Translations under genes and position numbers: made by a program
Notes under the pieces: generated by a model
What the model was told of the DNA's origin: nothing
Seen by the model: only the letters and a program-made list of their open reading frames with translations
Database searches by the model: none
Assembly (NCBI GenBank): GCA_040901445.1
Contig: JBBDYQ010000015.1
Span: 186,001-250,000 of the forward strand
From: Thermoleophilaceae bacterium
GTDB lineage: Bacteria; Actinomycetota; Thermoleophilia; Solirubrobacterales; Thermoleophilaceae
Reading direction: 5' to 3'
Length of the DNA stretch: 64,000 bases
In this document: one piece after another, positions 44,074-52,639 of the stretch
Layout: each line of letters starts with the position of its first letter
How positions within the stretch are numbered: position 1 is the stretch's first letter

Positions 44074-44844
44074 ATGGAGCTCGCCCCCGGGACCCGCGTG
44101 CTCGTGACCGGCGCCTCGAAGGGCATCGGCGCGATCGTGGCCCGGGCGTTCGCGGAGCACGGCTGCACGCTCGGGCTCGTGGCCCGGGTGGCGCCCGACG
44201 CCGCCGCATTGCCGGGCCAGGGGCACGAGGCGTTCGCCGCCGACGTTGCCGACCGCGCCGCCATCGCCGCCGTCGTCGAGTCGTTCGGCCCGGACGTGGT
44301 GGTGGCCAACGCGGGCGTGGCCCACTACAGCTCCTTCCCCGAGCTCGACCTCGACAAGGCCGAGCGCATGACGCACATCAACTGGCTCGGCACGCTCTAC
44401 ACGGTGGCGCCCGCGCTGGCGCGCATGACCGCCCAGCGACGCGGCCACGTCGTGGTGGTGTCCTCGGGCGCCGGCATCCGCGCGTTCCCCGGGGCCTCTG
44501 TCTACGGGGCCACGAAGGCGGCGCAGCGCGGCTTCGCCGAGGCGCTGCGCCACGAGCTGGACGGGACCGGCGTGTCGGTGACCGTTGTGTACCCGGGCCA
44601 GCTCGCCACCGCCCTGCACGACCACGAGAAGGGCTCCCTCCCGGCGTGGTACACCGGCGCCAAGTCCGCACCACCCGAGCCGATCGGCGGGCTCGTGGTG
44701 CGCGCGGTGGAGCGCGACCGCCCCGAGGTCTTCTACCCGTCCAACGTGCGCAGCCTGCGCGTCTTCCACGGTCTCTCGCCACGGATCGCCGACGCGCTCC
44801 TGCGCCGGATCCGGGGCCGCTCGGCGGCGCCGCGCCGCGGATGA
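44074..44844 (+). CDS. Short-chain dehydrogenase/reductase
   Basis: This 256-residue SDR has the nucleotide motif VTGASKGIG, VVANAGVAHY, and the catalytic Ser-Tyr-Lys set in VSSGAGIRAFPGASVYGATKAA. The C-terminus carries a hydrophobic, basic tail (PSNVRSLRVFHGLSPRIADALLRRI), as in ketosphinganine reductase-like or membrane-associated SDRs. The substrate is unknown. A TAGTAT box lies 8 bases before the ATG. Its stop overlaps the ligase gene's ATG (ATGA). Confidence 0.87.
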   Translation: MELAPGTRVLVTGASKGIGAIVARAFAEHGCTLGLVARVAPDAAALPGQGHEAFAADVADRAAIAAVVESFGPDVVVANAGVAHYSSFPELDLDKAERMTHINWLGTLYTVAPALARMTAQRRGHVVVVSSGAGIRAFPGASVYGATKAAQRGFAEALRHELDGTGVSVTVVYPGQLATALHDHEKGSLPAWYTGAKSAPPEPIGGLVVRAVERDRPEVFYPSNVRSLRVFHGLSPRIADALLRRIRGRSAAPRRG

Positions 44845-45800
44845 CCCTCCCGCTCGACCCGCCGCTCAAGCCCCAGCTGGCGCGCTCGGCGAAGGCGCTG
44901 CCCGAGGGGGAAGAGTGGCGCTACGAGCCCAAGTGGGACGGCTTCCGCATGATCGTCTTCCGCGACGGCGACGACGTGCAGCTCCAGAGCCGCAACGGCC
45001 GGCCGATGAACCGCTACTTCCCCGAGGTCGTGGAGCAGGTGCACGGCTTCGACGGCGAGCGCCTGGTGCTCGACGGCGAGATCGTCCTGATCGTGGACGG
45101 CATCCAGGAGTTCGACCTCCTCTCCCAGCGCATCCATCCCGCCGCCTCGCGCGTGGAGAAGCTGTCGAAGGAGACGCCGGCCGGGTTCGTGGCGTTCGAC
45201 CTCCTGGCCGAGGGCGACGAGTCGCTGCTCGACCTCCCCTACGACGAACGCCGCAAGCGGCTCGAGGCCGCCGGTGTGGGAATGCAGGACCTGACCCCGG
45301 TGGCGGCGGACCGTGACGACGCCGGCCAGTGGCTCACCGGCCACTCGGAGGGCGTGATCGCCAAGCGGGGCGACGCGCCCTACAGCCCCGGGGAGCGCAC
45401 CGCCATGATGAAGATCAAGCGCGTGCGCACGCTCGACGCCGTGGTGGCGGCGTTCCGCTTCGGCAAGGCGGAGGGCACGGTGGGCTCGCTCATCCTCGGC
45501 CTCCACGACGACGCGGGCGAGCTGCGCGTGGTGGGCCACACCTCCGGCTTCAGCGCCAAGCAGAAGCGCGAGCTGCTTGCGCTGCTGGAGCCCCATCGCA
45601 CCCACGAGCGCGGCTCGGGCGAGGCCAGCCGCTGGAAGTCGGAGGAGGAGCTCGTGTGGGAGGGGCTGCGCCCCGAGCTGGTATGCGAGGTGGCTTTCGA
45701 CCACATCACGGGTAACCGCATCCGGCATGGGGCGAAGTTCCAGCGCTGGCGCGAGGACAAGGACCCGCAGGACTGCCGCCTGGACCAGTTGCGCGCTTAG
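44841..45800 (+). CDS. ATP-dependent DNA ligase (LigC-like)
   Basis: This 319-residue protein has the nucleotidyltransferase motif I EPKWDGFR with adenylation Lys31, motif III VLDGEIV, motif IV HSEGVIAKR and motif V MMKIKRVRTLDAVV, followed by an OB-fold domain. Size and order match actinobacterial LigC, a repair ligase used with Ku or primase partners. No Ku, LigD polymerase or primase gene lies nearby. It is translationally coupled to the SDR gene. Confidence 0.9.
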   Translation: MTLPLDPPLKPQLARSAKALPEGEEWRYEPKWDGFRMIVFRDGDDVQLQSRNGRPMNRYFPEVVEQVHGFDGERLVLDGEIVLIVDGIQEFDLLSQRIHPAASRVEKLSKETPAGFVAFDLLAEGDESLLDLPYDERRKRLEAAGVGMQDLTPVAADRDDAGQWLTGHSEGVIAKRGDAPYSPGERTAMMKIKRVRTLDAVVAAFRFGKAEGTVGSLILGLHDDAGELRVVGHTSGFSAKQKRELLALLEPHRTHERGSGEASRWKSEEELVWEGLRPELVCEVAFDHITGNRIRHGAKFQRWREDKDPQDCRLDQLRA

Positions 45801-45866
45801 CCTCGCGCTCGAGGTGCGCGGCGCTCGAACGCGATGCGCGTCCCCGAATCCTGTAGACATGGCCTC

Positions 45867-45995
45867 GTGGCGGAACTGACCGTCCAGCAGGCCGACGTCA
45901 CCCAGCTCGACGTGGACGCGATCGCCAACGCGGCCAACACGCAGCTCCAGCACGGCGACCCCGCCGAGCGTGCATTCCAGGACGCGCTCGGGTGA
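45867..45995 (+). pseudogene. Macro-domain (ADP-ribose hydrolase) remnant
   Basis: The 42-residue frame reads VAELTVQQADVTQLDVDAIA then NAANTQLQHGD, the exact opening of macro-domain proteins including the NAAN motif. It then passes into PAERAFQDALG and stops, where about 120 residues should be. The last part could be the protein's natural C-terminus, implying a large internal deletion. The glycerate kinase GTG overlaps its stop. A TAGACA box lies upstream. Confidence 0.6.
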
Positions 45996-46948
45996 GCGGC
46001 CCGGTACTCGTCGCCCCGGACAAGTTCAAGGGCACGTTCAGCGCGGCGGAGGTGGCGGCGGCCATCGCCGGAGGGCTGCGCGCCGGCGGGCGCGAGGCGG
46101 TGGAGCTGCCGGTGGCCGATGGCGGCGAGGGCACGATGGAGGTGCTCGGCGGCGAGAGCCGCACAGCGCAGGCGAGCGATCCGCTGGGCAGGCCGATCAG
46201 GGGCCGCTTCGCGCTGCTGCCCGACGGCCGCGCGGTGGTCGAGGTGGCCGAGGCCAGCGGCCTGGCCCGCCTGCACGAGGACGAGCGCGACCCCTGGGCG
46301 GCGTCCACCCGCGGCACCGGAGAGCTGATCGTGGCCGCCGCGGAGGCGGGAGCGCGCGAGGTGGTCGTCGCCGCCGGGGGCAGCGCCACCACCGATGGGG
46401 GCGCCGGAGCGCTGGCCGTCCTCGATGAGGCCGGTGTCCGCCCGCGGCTCGTGGTGGCGTCGGACGTGCGCACCGCCTGGGAGGACGCTCCGCGCATGTT
46501 CGCTCCGCAGAAGGGCGCCGATCCCGCCACCGTCAAGCGCCTCGAGCAGCGTCTGGACGAGCTCGCCGCCGCCGCGCCCAAGGACCCGCGCGGCGTGCCC
46601 ATGACGGGCTGCGCCGGCGGATTGGGCGGCGGCCTGTGGGCGCACCGCGGCGCGCAGCTGGTGTCCGGCGCGGCGCTCGTGCTCGACGCGATCGGCTTCG
46701 ACGCCGCCATGCGCGCCGCGCGCTTCGTGGTGACCGGGGAGGGGCGCATCGACGGCGGCACGCTTGCGGGCAAGGCGGCCGGCGAGGTTGCCACCCGCTG
46801 CCGCCAGGGCGGAGTGGGCTGCCACGCCGTGGTGGGCGTCAACGCGCTCGACCCGTTCCGCGCGCGCGTGCTCGACCTGCAGACGGTCACCGTGGCCGGG
46901 ACGCTCGCCGAGCTCGAGGCGGCGGGCCGGGCCTTGGCGGAGAGGTAG
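45992..46948 (+). CDS. Glycerate 2-kinase (GarK/GlxK family)
   Basis: This 318-residue protein begins VSGPVLVAPDKFKGTFSAAEVA and contains VADGGEGTMEVL, AAGGSATTDGGAGAL, GCAGGLGGGLWA and VTGEGRIDGGTLAGK, the conserved blocks of family-1 glycerate kinases. It phosphorylates D-glycerate to 2-phosphoglycerate, feeding glycolysis. Glycerate could come from photorespiratory-type salvage or from glucosylglycerate breakdown; the GpgS gene lies 3 kb away (context only). The GTG overlaps the macro-domain remnant's stop. Confidence 0.9.
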   Translation: MSGPVLVAPDKFKGTFSAAEVAAAIAGGLRAGGREAVELPVADGGEGTMEVLGGESRTAQASDPLGRPIRGRFALLPDGRAVVEVAEASGLARLHEDERDPWAASTRGTGELIVAAAEAGAREVVVAAGGSATTDGGAGALAVLDEAGVRPRLVVASDVRTAWEDAPRMFAPQKGADPATVKRLEQRLDELAAAAPKDPRGVPMTGCAGGLGGGLWAHRGAQLVSGAALVLDAIGFDAAMRAARFVVTGEGRIDGGTLAGKAAGEVATRCRQGGVGCHAVVGVNALDPFRARVLDLQTVTVAGTLAELEAAGRALAER

Positions 46949-46958
46949 GGTCCCGGCC

Positions 46959-47768
46959 ATGCCGACCGCAGAGATCAACGGACAGAGCATCAACTACGAC
47001 GTGCAGGGCGAGGGCGACCCGCTCCTCTGCGTCATGGGCCTCGGCGCCGACTCGCTCGCCTGGGCGCTTCAGCTGCCGGCGTTTGCACAGCATTTCCGCA
47101 CGGTCGTCTTCGACAACCGCGACGTGGGCCAGTCGTCCTACTCCGACGGGCCGTACGAGATCCGCGACATGGCGCAGGACGCGCTCGCGTTGGCGGACCA
47201 CCTCGAGCTCGAGTCCTTCCATCTGCTCGGCGTCTCGATGGGCGGCGCCATCGCTCAGGAGATCGCGCTCGCCGCGCCGGGACGGGTCCGCACGCTCACG
47301 CTTGCGGTCACGTTCGCCGGCGGCGGCGCTTGGGCGCGGGAGCGCTCGCGGCTTTGGGGCGCCCAGGCTCTGACCAGCTCGCGCGAGGACCACCTCGACC
47401 TGCTCATGCTCCAGTGCTTCAGCGAGGCCTTCTACGAGAACCCCGAGGGCGTCGCGTTCATGCGCAACATGTTCCTGGCCAACCCCCACCCGCAGGCGCC
47501 CGAGGCCTTCGTGCGCCAGCTCGAGGCCAGCGGCCGCCACGAGACCCGCGACCGCATCGGCTCGCTCGAGATGCCCGTGCACGTGATCGGCGCCGGGCAC
47601 GACACGCTGGTCCCGCCGTGGAAGTCGCAGGAGCTGGCGGAGCTGATCCCGGACGCCAGGCTCACCGTGGTCGCGGACGCGCCGCACGGCGTGAACTGGG
47701 AGCGCGCCGAGGAGTTCAACGCGACCGTGCTCGGCTTCATCCGCGAGCACGCCGGCGCCCCCGCCTGA
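46959..47768 (+). CDS. Alpha/beta-hydrolase
   Basis: This 269-residue protein shows the alpha/beta-hydrolase fold with VMGLGADSLAW (oxyanion region), nucleophile elbow GVSMGG (S93), Asp in GAGHDTLVPP and His in APHGVNWERA. It resembles aclacinomycin methylesterase/RdmC-like and 3-oxoadipate enol-lactonase-like proteins; the substrate is not known. A TAGGGT box lies 7 bases before the ATG, suggesting independent leaderless transcription. A strong terminator follows. Confidence 0.87.
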   Translation: MPTAEINGQSINYDVQGEGDPLLCVMGLGADSLAWALQLPAFAQHFRTVVFDNRDVGQSSYSDGPYEIRDMAQDALALADHLELESFHLLGVSMGGAIAQEIALAAPGRVRTLTLAVTFAGGGAWARERSRLWGAQALTSSREDHLDLLMLQCFSEAFYENPEGVAFMRNMFLANPHPQAPEAFVRQLEASGRHETRDRIGSLEMPVHVIGAGHDTLVPPWKSQELAELIPDARLTVVADAPHGVNWERAEEFNATVLGFIREHAGAPA

Positions 47769-47781
47769 CAACGGGGAAAGG

Positions 47782-47809
47782 GAGCGGGCGCTCCGTGGAG
47801 CGCCCGCTC
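47782..47809. terminator. Strong terminator hairpin between convergent genes
   Basis: Arms GAGCGGGCGCTCC (47782-47794) and GGAGCGCCCGCTC (47797-47809) are perfectly complementary. GGGGAAAGG before and GGCCCCTTT after extend the symmetry and provide a short U-run for the rightward transcript. It sits 13 bases after the hydrolase stop and 14 before the convergent gene's end. Confidence 0.78.
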
Positions 47810-47823
47810 GAACTCGGCCCCTT

Positions 47824-48528
47824 TCAGCGCAGCCCCGGAAGGGCGCGGAAATCGCCCCGCTCGGGCGTGTGCATCCAGTCCTCGTCGGACTCGGCGGCCA
47901 CCATGCGGCCGATCGACCCGAGGCCCACGAACAGGAACGCCCCGCCCACGACCGCGAGCACGTCGCTCGCCGCCGGGCCGGCGATGGCCAGGCACACCGC
48001 GCCGAACGCGGCGAACGCGGCCATCCACGACTGCACCGCCCGCGCCCGGTACAGGCCCATGGCCAGCACGACCATGCCCATGGCAAACGCGAGCGAGAGC
48101 ACGAACACCGGGATGAAGATCCCGGCGGTGTCGGTGAACGACTGGTACAGCGCCGTCATCACCGGCGACTCGCCGGCGATGGCCATCTGCCACACCACGA
48201 GGCCGTCGATGGCCACGAGCGCGGTGAGCGCCATGAGGCCGAGCATCGCGAGCCCGCCCCCCATGTGCCCCAACGCCACCTCGCGCTCACGCAGCATGTG
48301 CATGAGCCCGAGGACCGCCGGCACCGCGACCACCAGGGCCGCGAGCACGAACATGTGCGAAGCGAACCAGGCGTCGAGGTTGCCGGCCACGACGGCGAGC
48401 TGGGCTGCCTCGTCCGTCTTGCGGTCGGGATGGACCACCATGCCCACCAGCAGCAGGAGCGGGGCGGCCACCATGCAGAACCCCGCCACGACCTTCCTGA
48501 AGTGATGGGGATCGGAGAACCTGAGCAT
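47824..48528 (-). CDS. Six-helix membrane protein of unknown function
   Basis: This 234-residue protein has about six or seven membrane helices (VVAGFCMVAAPLLLLVGMVV, FVLAALVVAVPAVLGLMHML and further pairs) with short loops. It has no catalytic motif. The pattern resembles DUF4386-like proteins. An AGGAGG ribosome site lies 5 bases before the ATG. The 83 bases upstream are AT-richer than the surroundings (GTAACAAGTAACGAACG on the minus strand) and may hold its promoter. Confidence 0.75.
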   Translation of the reverse strand: MLRFSDPHHFRKVVAGFCMVAAPLLLLVGMVVHPDRKTDEAAQLAVVAGNLDAWFASHMFVLAALVVAVPAVLGLMHMLREREVALGHMGGGLAMLGLMALTALVAIDGLVVWQMAIAGESPVMTALYQSFTDTAGIFIPVFVLSLAFAMGMVVLAMGLYRARAVQSWMAAFAAFGAVCLAIAGPAASDVLAVVGGAFLFVGLGSIGRMVAAESDEDWMHTPERGDFRALPGLR

Positions 48529-48611
48529 CGAACCCTCCTTTGGATCCGGACACCCTGAACTACCCGAGCTTGTAGCGTTCGTTACTTGTTACCGCCAGCC
48601 CGCTGGAGCGG

Positions 48612-49430
48612 TCAGCGCGACTCGGCCAGTGAGCGCACGACCGCCTCGTAGAACCCCTCGCCGTTGCGCCCCTCGGTGACCTCGACGTTCGCGCGGCCCA
48701 TGACCGTGTCCCGGATCGACGGGTCCTTCTCCACCGCGTTGGCCACGAGGAAGAAGCGGCCCACGACGTCGGCAACCGCGACATCCTCCTTGGAGTCCCC
48801 CACCGCGATGCACTCCTCCGGCTCATAGCCCCGGGCCCGCATGTGGGCCGCCACCGCGGCGTGCTTGGACACCCCGGCAGGGATCAGGTGGTAGCTGTGG
48901 GGCGGGCCGCCGAGATCGGGCAGCGAGCCCTTGGGAGCGATCGCGCCGTTGTCCACCAGCCGCAGGGCGCCGTGCCCCTCCGAGCCGAGAAGCGCGTTGG
49001 CCTCGTCGGCGTCCACGAGCCCGCGCATCAGGTGCGACACCTCGCGATCGACGTGGAACGGCACGTGGTACTCGAGCCGCCCGGCGTAGCGCTCCAGCAG
49101 CAACGCGGGCGCGCCCGAGGCCTCCACCTGTGCGTGGATGGACCGCCCCTCGCGGGGCTGCCAGTCGCCGGTGAGGAAGGTCTCCTCGCCGTCGATCACC
49201 ATGCCCGAGCCCACCTCGAAGATGTAGGAGGTCTGGCCCAGCAGGCGCGCGTCCTCGTACACCTGGGCGCGGCGACGGCCGGACTTGATGACCACCTCCA
49301 CGTCCGCGCGGAAGCAGGCCTCGAACGCCCGCACGCCGAGCATCGTGAAGTTGCCGTCGGCGTCGCGCAGCAGCGACGCGCCGCGCCCGAGCAGCGTGCC
49401 GTCGAGGTCCGTGTAGACGCAGCGGATCAA
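48612..49430 (-). CDS. HAD phosphatase, probable glucosyl/mannosyl-3-phosphoglycerate phosphatase
   Basis: This 272-residue HAD protein has CVYTDLDGTLLGRG (nucleophile Asp), VVIKSGRRRAQV, a capping domain and the C-terminal AVGDSKEDVAVADVVG. The features match MpgP-like sugar-phosphoglycerate phosphatases. It follows GpgS directly, with a TTG start (49430) overlapping the GpgS stop (TTGA). It should remove phosphate from glucosyl-3-phosphoglycerate to give glucosylglycerate, a compatible solute or precursor of methylglucose lipopolysaccharides. Function is strengthened by the pairing. Confidence 0.8.
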   Translation of the reverse strand: MIRCVYTDLDGTLLGRGASLLRDADGNFTMLGVRAFEACFRADVEVVIKSGRRRAQVYEDARLLGQTSYIFEVGSGMVIDGEETFLTGDWQPREGRSIHAQVEASGAPALLLERYAGRLEYHVPFHVDREVSHLMRGLVDADEANALLGSEGHGALRLVDNGAIAPKGSLPDLGGPPHSYHLIPAGVSKHAAVAAHMRARGYEPEECIAVGDSKEDVAVADVVGRFFLVANAVEKDPSIRDTVMGRANVEVTEGRNGEGFYEAVVRSLAESR

Positions 49431-50311
49431 GCGGCGGACCGTACCGACGCAAACGGTGGCCGCTCGAGCTGCGCCACCTCGAGCACGCGCCCGTCGGGCC
49501 CGAGGAGGGGCGGGAGCTCCTCCTCGGCCAGGCGGCCGGAGTCGCGCAGCCGCCGCAGCACGGCGGCCTGCACCGTGTAGGCCATGCGCCCAAGGTCGAA
49601 CAGCGACTGGTGCTGGTTGCGCCGCTCGCCCAGGTCCACCTGCGCCATGACGTCCAGGCCGAAGCGCTCGTAGACGTCGATGAGCATGCCTATCTCCACC
49701 CCGAAATCGGTGGCGAAGGGGACCTCTTGCAACAGGTCGCGGCGGGCGGCCACCTCGCCGGCCAGCGGCTGCCCGAAGCCCGCCAGCGGCGGGTAGAACG
49801 CGGCCAGCAGCGGGCGCGCGCAGAGCTCGGTCACGCGGCCGCCCTCGTTGGGGCGCTCGCCGTCGGGCGTCACGAAGGGGCGGCTGAAGGCTCCCTTGAC
49901 GAAGCTCACGCCATCGCCGGCGATCAGCGGGGCGATCAGGCCGAGCGCGAAGTGGGGCGAGAAGTCGAGCGTGTCGGAGTCGAGGAAGACCACGTAGTCG
50001 CCGCGGGCCACCGACAGCGAGCGCCACAGCGCGTCGCCCTTGCCGCGCGCCGGGCCGAACTCGGGCATCAGCTCGCTCTCGTCGTACACCTCGGCGCCCG
50101 CCTCTCGGGCGCGGTCGGCCGTGCCGTCCTCGGAGCTGCCGTCGATCACGAGCACCTGATCCACGAGCCCGTCCAGCTCCCGCAGCGCGGCGACGATGCC
50201 GCCCACCGTGATGGCCTCGTTGAGGGCGGGAAGCACCACGGTCACCTCCCCCTGCTTTCTCTCCCGGAGCAAGCGGGGTGTGTGGTCGCTGTTGCCGAAG
50301 GTGCGGATCAA
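49427..50311 (-). CDS. gpgS: Glucosyl-3-phosphoglycerate synthase
   Basis: This 294-residue GT-A fold glycosyltransferase (family GT81 type) contains TVVLPALNEAITVGGIV, VLVIDGSSEDGTADRARE, PARGKGDALWRSL, FLDSDTLDFSPHF, and FATDFGVEIGMLIDVYERFG with LGERRNQHQSL. It transfers glucose from a nucleotide sugar to 3-phosphoglycerate. The downstream HAD gene completes glucosylglycerate synthesis. The start is a TTG at 50311; internal GTGs near residue 23 are possible but would remove little conserved sequence. It is divergent from the helicase gene. Confidence 0.85.
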   Translation of the reverse strand: MIRTFGNSDHTPRLLRERKQGEVTVVLPALNEAITVGGIVAALRELDGLVDQVLVIDGSSEDGTADRAREAGAEVYDESELMPEFGPARGKGDALWRSLSVARGDYVVFLDSDTLDFSPHFALGLIAPLIAGDGVSFVKGAFSRPFVTPDGERPNEGGRVTELCARPLLAAFYPPLAGFGQPLAGEVAARRDLLQEVPFATDFGVEIGMLIDVYERFGLDVMAQVDLGERRNQHQSLFDLGRMAYTVQAAVLRRLRDSGRLAEEELPPLLGPDGRVLEVAQLERPPFASVRSAA

Positions 50312-50334
50312 CGCGGCCCTACTATGCCAAGGCC

Positions 50335-52605
50335 GTGGCCGTCACTCGCCAAAAGCTCCCCTGGGAGCAGATCCTCGAGACCGGCCGCGGCGAGCGGCTG
50401 GTGGCCGAGAGCCGCTTCGGCTCGCGCGCCGCCCGCCCCGCCCCGCTGCCGCCCGAGCTCCATCCGCGCGTGGCCCAGGGGCTGCGCGAGTCGGGTGTCG
50501 AGGAGCTCTACGCCCACCAGGCCGAGGCCTTCGAGGCGGTGCGCGAGGGCCATGTGATCGTCACCACCGGCACGGCCAGCGGAAAGTCGCTGGCGTTCAA
50601 CCTCCCTGTGCTCGACACCCTCGCCCGCGATCCGCGCGCCCGCGCCCTCTACCTCTACCCCACCAAGGCGCTGGCCCAGGACCAGGCGCGCAAGCTGCAC
50701 GAGCTGCGCATGCCGTTCCTGCGCCCGGCGATCTACGACGGGGACACCCCGCGTGAGGAGCGCCGCGCCATCCGCTCGCGCTCCAACCTCATCCTCACCA
50801 ACCCCGACATGCTCCACGTGGGCGTGCTGCCCAACCACAGCGGCTGGGGCGACGTGCTCGCCAACCTCGCCGCCGTGGTTGTGGACGAGGCGCACGTGTA
50901 CCGGGGGGTGTTCGGCTCGCATGTCGGCAACGTGCTACGCCGCCTGCGCCGGCTGGCCAACGCCTACGGAAGCGAGCCGCGCTTCCTGCTGGCCAGCGCC
51001 ACGATCGCCAACCCCGGCGAGCTGGCCGAGCGGCTCACGGGCCACGACGTCCAGCTGGTGGACACCGACGGCGCGCCGCGAGCCGAGCGCCGGGTGGCGC
51101 TCTGGAACCCGCCGCTGACCGACGTGGAGCTGGGCACGCGCGCGTCGCCGCTGGCCGAGGCCGCCTGGCTTCTGGCCGAGCTGGTGCAGCAGGACGTGCG
51201 CACGATCTGCTTCCTCAAGTCCCGGCGTGGCGTGGAGCTGATCCAGCGCTTCGCCCGCGAGCGCCTGGAGGCGGACGGGCGGCCGGAGCTGGCCGAGCGC
51301 ATCGCCCCCTACCGCGCGGGCTACACGCCGGCGCAGCGGCGGGACGTCGAGCGCCGCCTGGCCGGCGGCGAGCTGCTCGCGGTGGTGGCCACGAACGCGC
51401 TCGAGCTCGGCATCGACGTGGGCGACCTGGACGCCGCGATCTGCGTGACCTTCCCCGGCACGGTGGCCAGCCTGCGGCAGATGTGGGGGCGGGCCGGCCG
51501 GCGCAGCACCGGCCTCGCGCTGTACGTGGCCGGCGAGGACGCGCTCGACCAGTTCTTCTGCCGCCACCCCGACGACTTCCTCGACCGCCCGGTGGAGTCC
51601 GCCATCCTCGACCCGGAGTCCGAGCAGATCCACCTCGCCCACCTGCTGGCCGCCGCCTACGAGGCGCCGCTGTCCGACGGCGACGCGGAGACGCTCGGTC
51701 CGCGCTGGCGCGGCTACGCCGAGCGGCTCGTGCGCCTCGGCGAGCTGCGCGAGCGCGCCGGGCGCTTCTTCCCGCGGCGCGGAGAGGACTACCCGGCCGG
51801 GCGCGTGTCGCTGCGCTCGGCGTCGGTCGACTCGTACGCGGTCATGGACGCCTCGTCGGGGGAGATCATCGGCAGCGTCGAGTCGGCCCGTGCCAACTCC
51901 ACCGTCCACCCCGGCGCCGTCTACCTCCACATGGGCCTGGCCTACGAGGTGGAGGAGCTCGACGAGCGCTCGCGCCGTGCCACCGTGCGGCCGTTCGAGG
52001 GCGACTGGTACACCCAGCCCAAGAAGGAGACCGAGATGTTCATCGAGGAGGTGCACCTGGCGCGCACCGAGCTCGGTGTGGACCTCTCCTTCGGCACCGT
52101 CTCGGTGAGTGAGCAGGTGGTGGCCTACCAGCGCAAGCGGATCGCCGACCACGAGGCCATCGATCTCCTCACCCTCGACCTCCCCGAGCAGGAGTTCGCC
52201 ACCCAGGCGCTCTGGTACTCGCTCCCCGATGAGCTGCTGCGCGAGGAGTTCCCGCTCGACGTCCTGCTCGGCTCCCTCCACGCCGCCGAGCACGGCCAGA
52301 TCGCGGTGCTGCCGCTCATCGCCATGTGCGACCGCTGGGACATCGGCGGCCTGTCCACCAACTTCCACCATCAGACCGGGCGGCCCACGATCTTCATCTA
52401 CGACGGCCACCCCGGCGGCGTGGGCATCGCGCGCACGGGCTTCGAGGCGTTCGAGACGCTGGTTGGCGACGCCTTCCGCCTGATCTCGGAGTGCCCGTGC
52501 CGCTCCGGCTGCCCCTCCTGCGTGCAGTCGCCCAAGTGCGGCAACCTCAACGAGCCGCTCAACAAGAACGGCGCGCTCGAGCTGATGGACCGCATGCAGC
52601 GCTGA
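50335..52605 (+). CDS. DEAD/DEAH-box helicase with DUF1998 (MrfA-like)
   Basis: This 756-residue superfamily-2 helicase has motif I TTGTASGKS (77-85), DEAH box VVVDEAHVYRG, LASATI, and motifs V-VI VVATNALELGIDVGDLD and WGRAGRRS. The C-terminal DUF1998 region carries CPCRSGCPSCVQSPKCGN, the four-cysteine metal site of MrfA-type repair helicases. Relatives excise mitomycin crosslinks together with the exonuclease MrfB; no mrfB is adjacent. The GTG at 50335 has a TACTAT box 9 bases upstream, whereas the ATG-less upstream frame from 50278 shows no conserved sequence. Confidence 0.9.
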   Translation: MAVTRQKLPWEQILETGRGERLVAESRFGSRAARPAPLPPELHPRVAQGLRESGVEELYAHQAEAFEAVREGHVIVTTGTASGKSLAFNLPVLDTLARDPRARALYLYPTKALAQDQARKLHELRMPFLRPAIYDGDTPREERRAIRSRSNLILTNPDMLHVGVLPNHSGWGDVLANLAAVVVDEAHVYRGVFGSHVGNVLRRLRRLANAYGSEPRFLLASATIANPGELAERLTGHDVQLVDTDGAPRAERRVALWNPPLTDVELGTRASPLAEAAWLLAELVQQDVRTICFLKSRRGVELIQRFARERLEADGRPELAERIAPYRAGYTPAQRRDVERRLAGGELLAVVATNALELGIDVGDLDAAICVTFPGTVASLRQMWGRAGRRSTGLALYVAGEDALDQFFCRHPDDFLDRPVESAILDPESEQIHLAHLLAAAYEAPLSDGDAETLGPRWRGYAERLVRLGELRERAGRFFPRRGEDYPAGRVSLRSASVDSYAVMDASSGEIIGSVESARANSTVHPGAVYLHMGLAYEVEELDERSRRATVRPFEGDWYTQPKKETEMFIEEVHLARTELGVDLSFGTVSVSEQVVAYQRKRIADHEAIDLLTLDLPEQEFATQALWYSLPDELLREEFPLDVLLGSLHAAEHGQIAVLPLIAMCDRWDIGGLSTNFHHQTGRPTIFIYDGHPGGVGIARTGFEAFETLVGDAFRLISECPCRSGCPSCVQSPKCGNLNEPLNKNGALELMDRMQR

Positions 52606-52639
52606 AGTTCCCCGCCGGGCTGCCGATAGGTGGCGAGGA

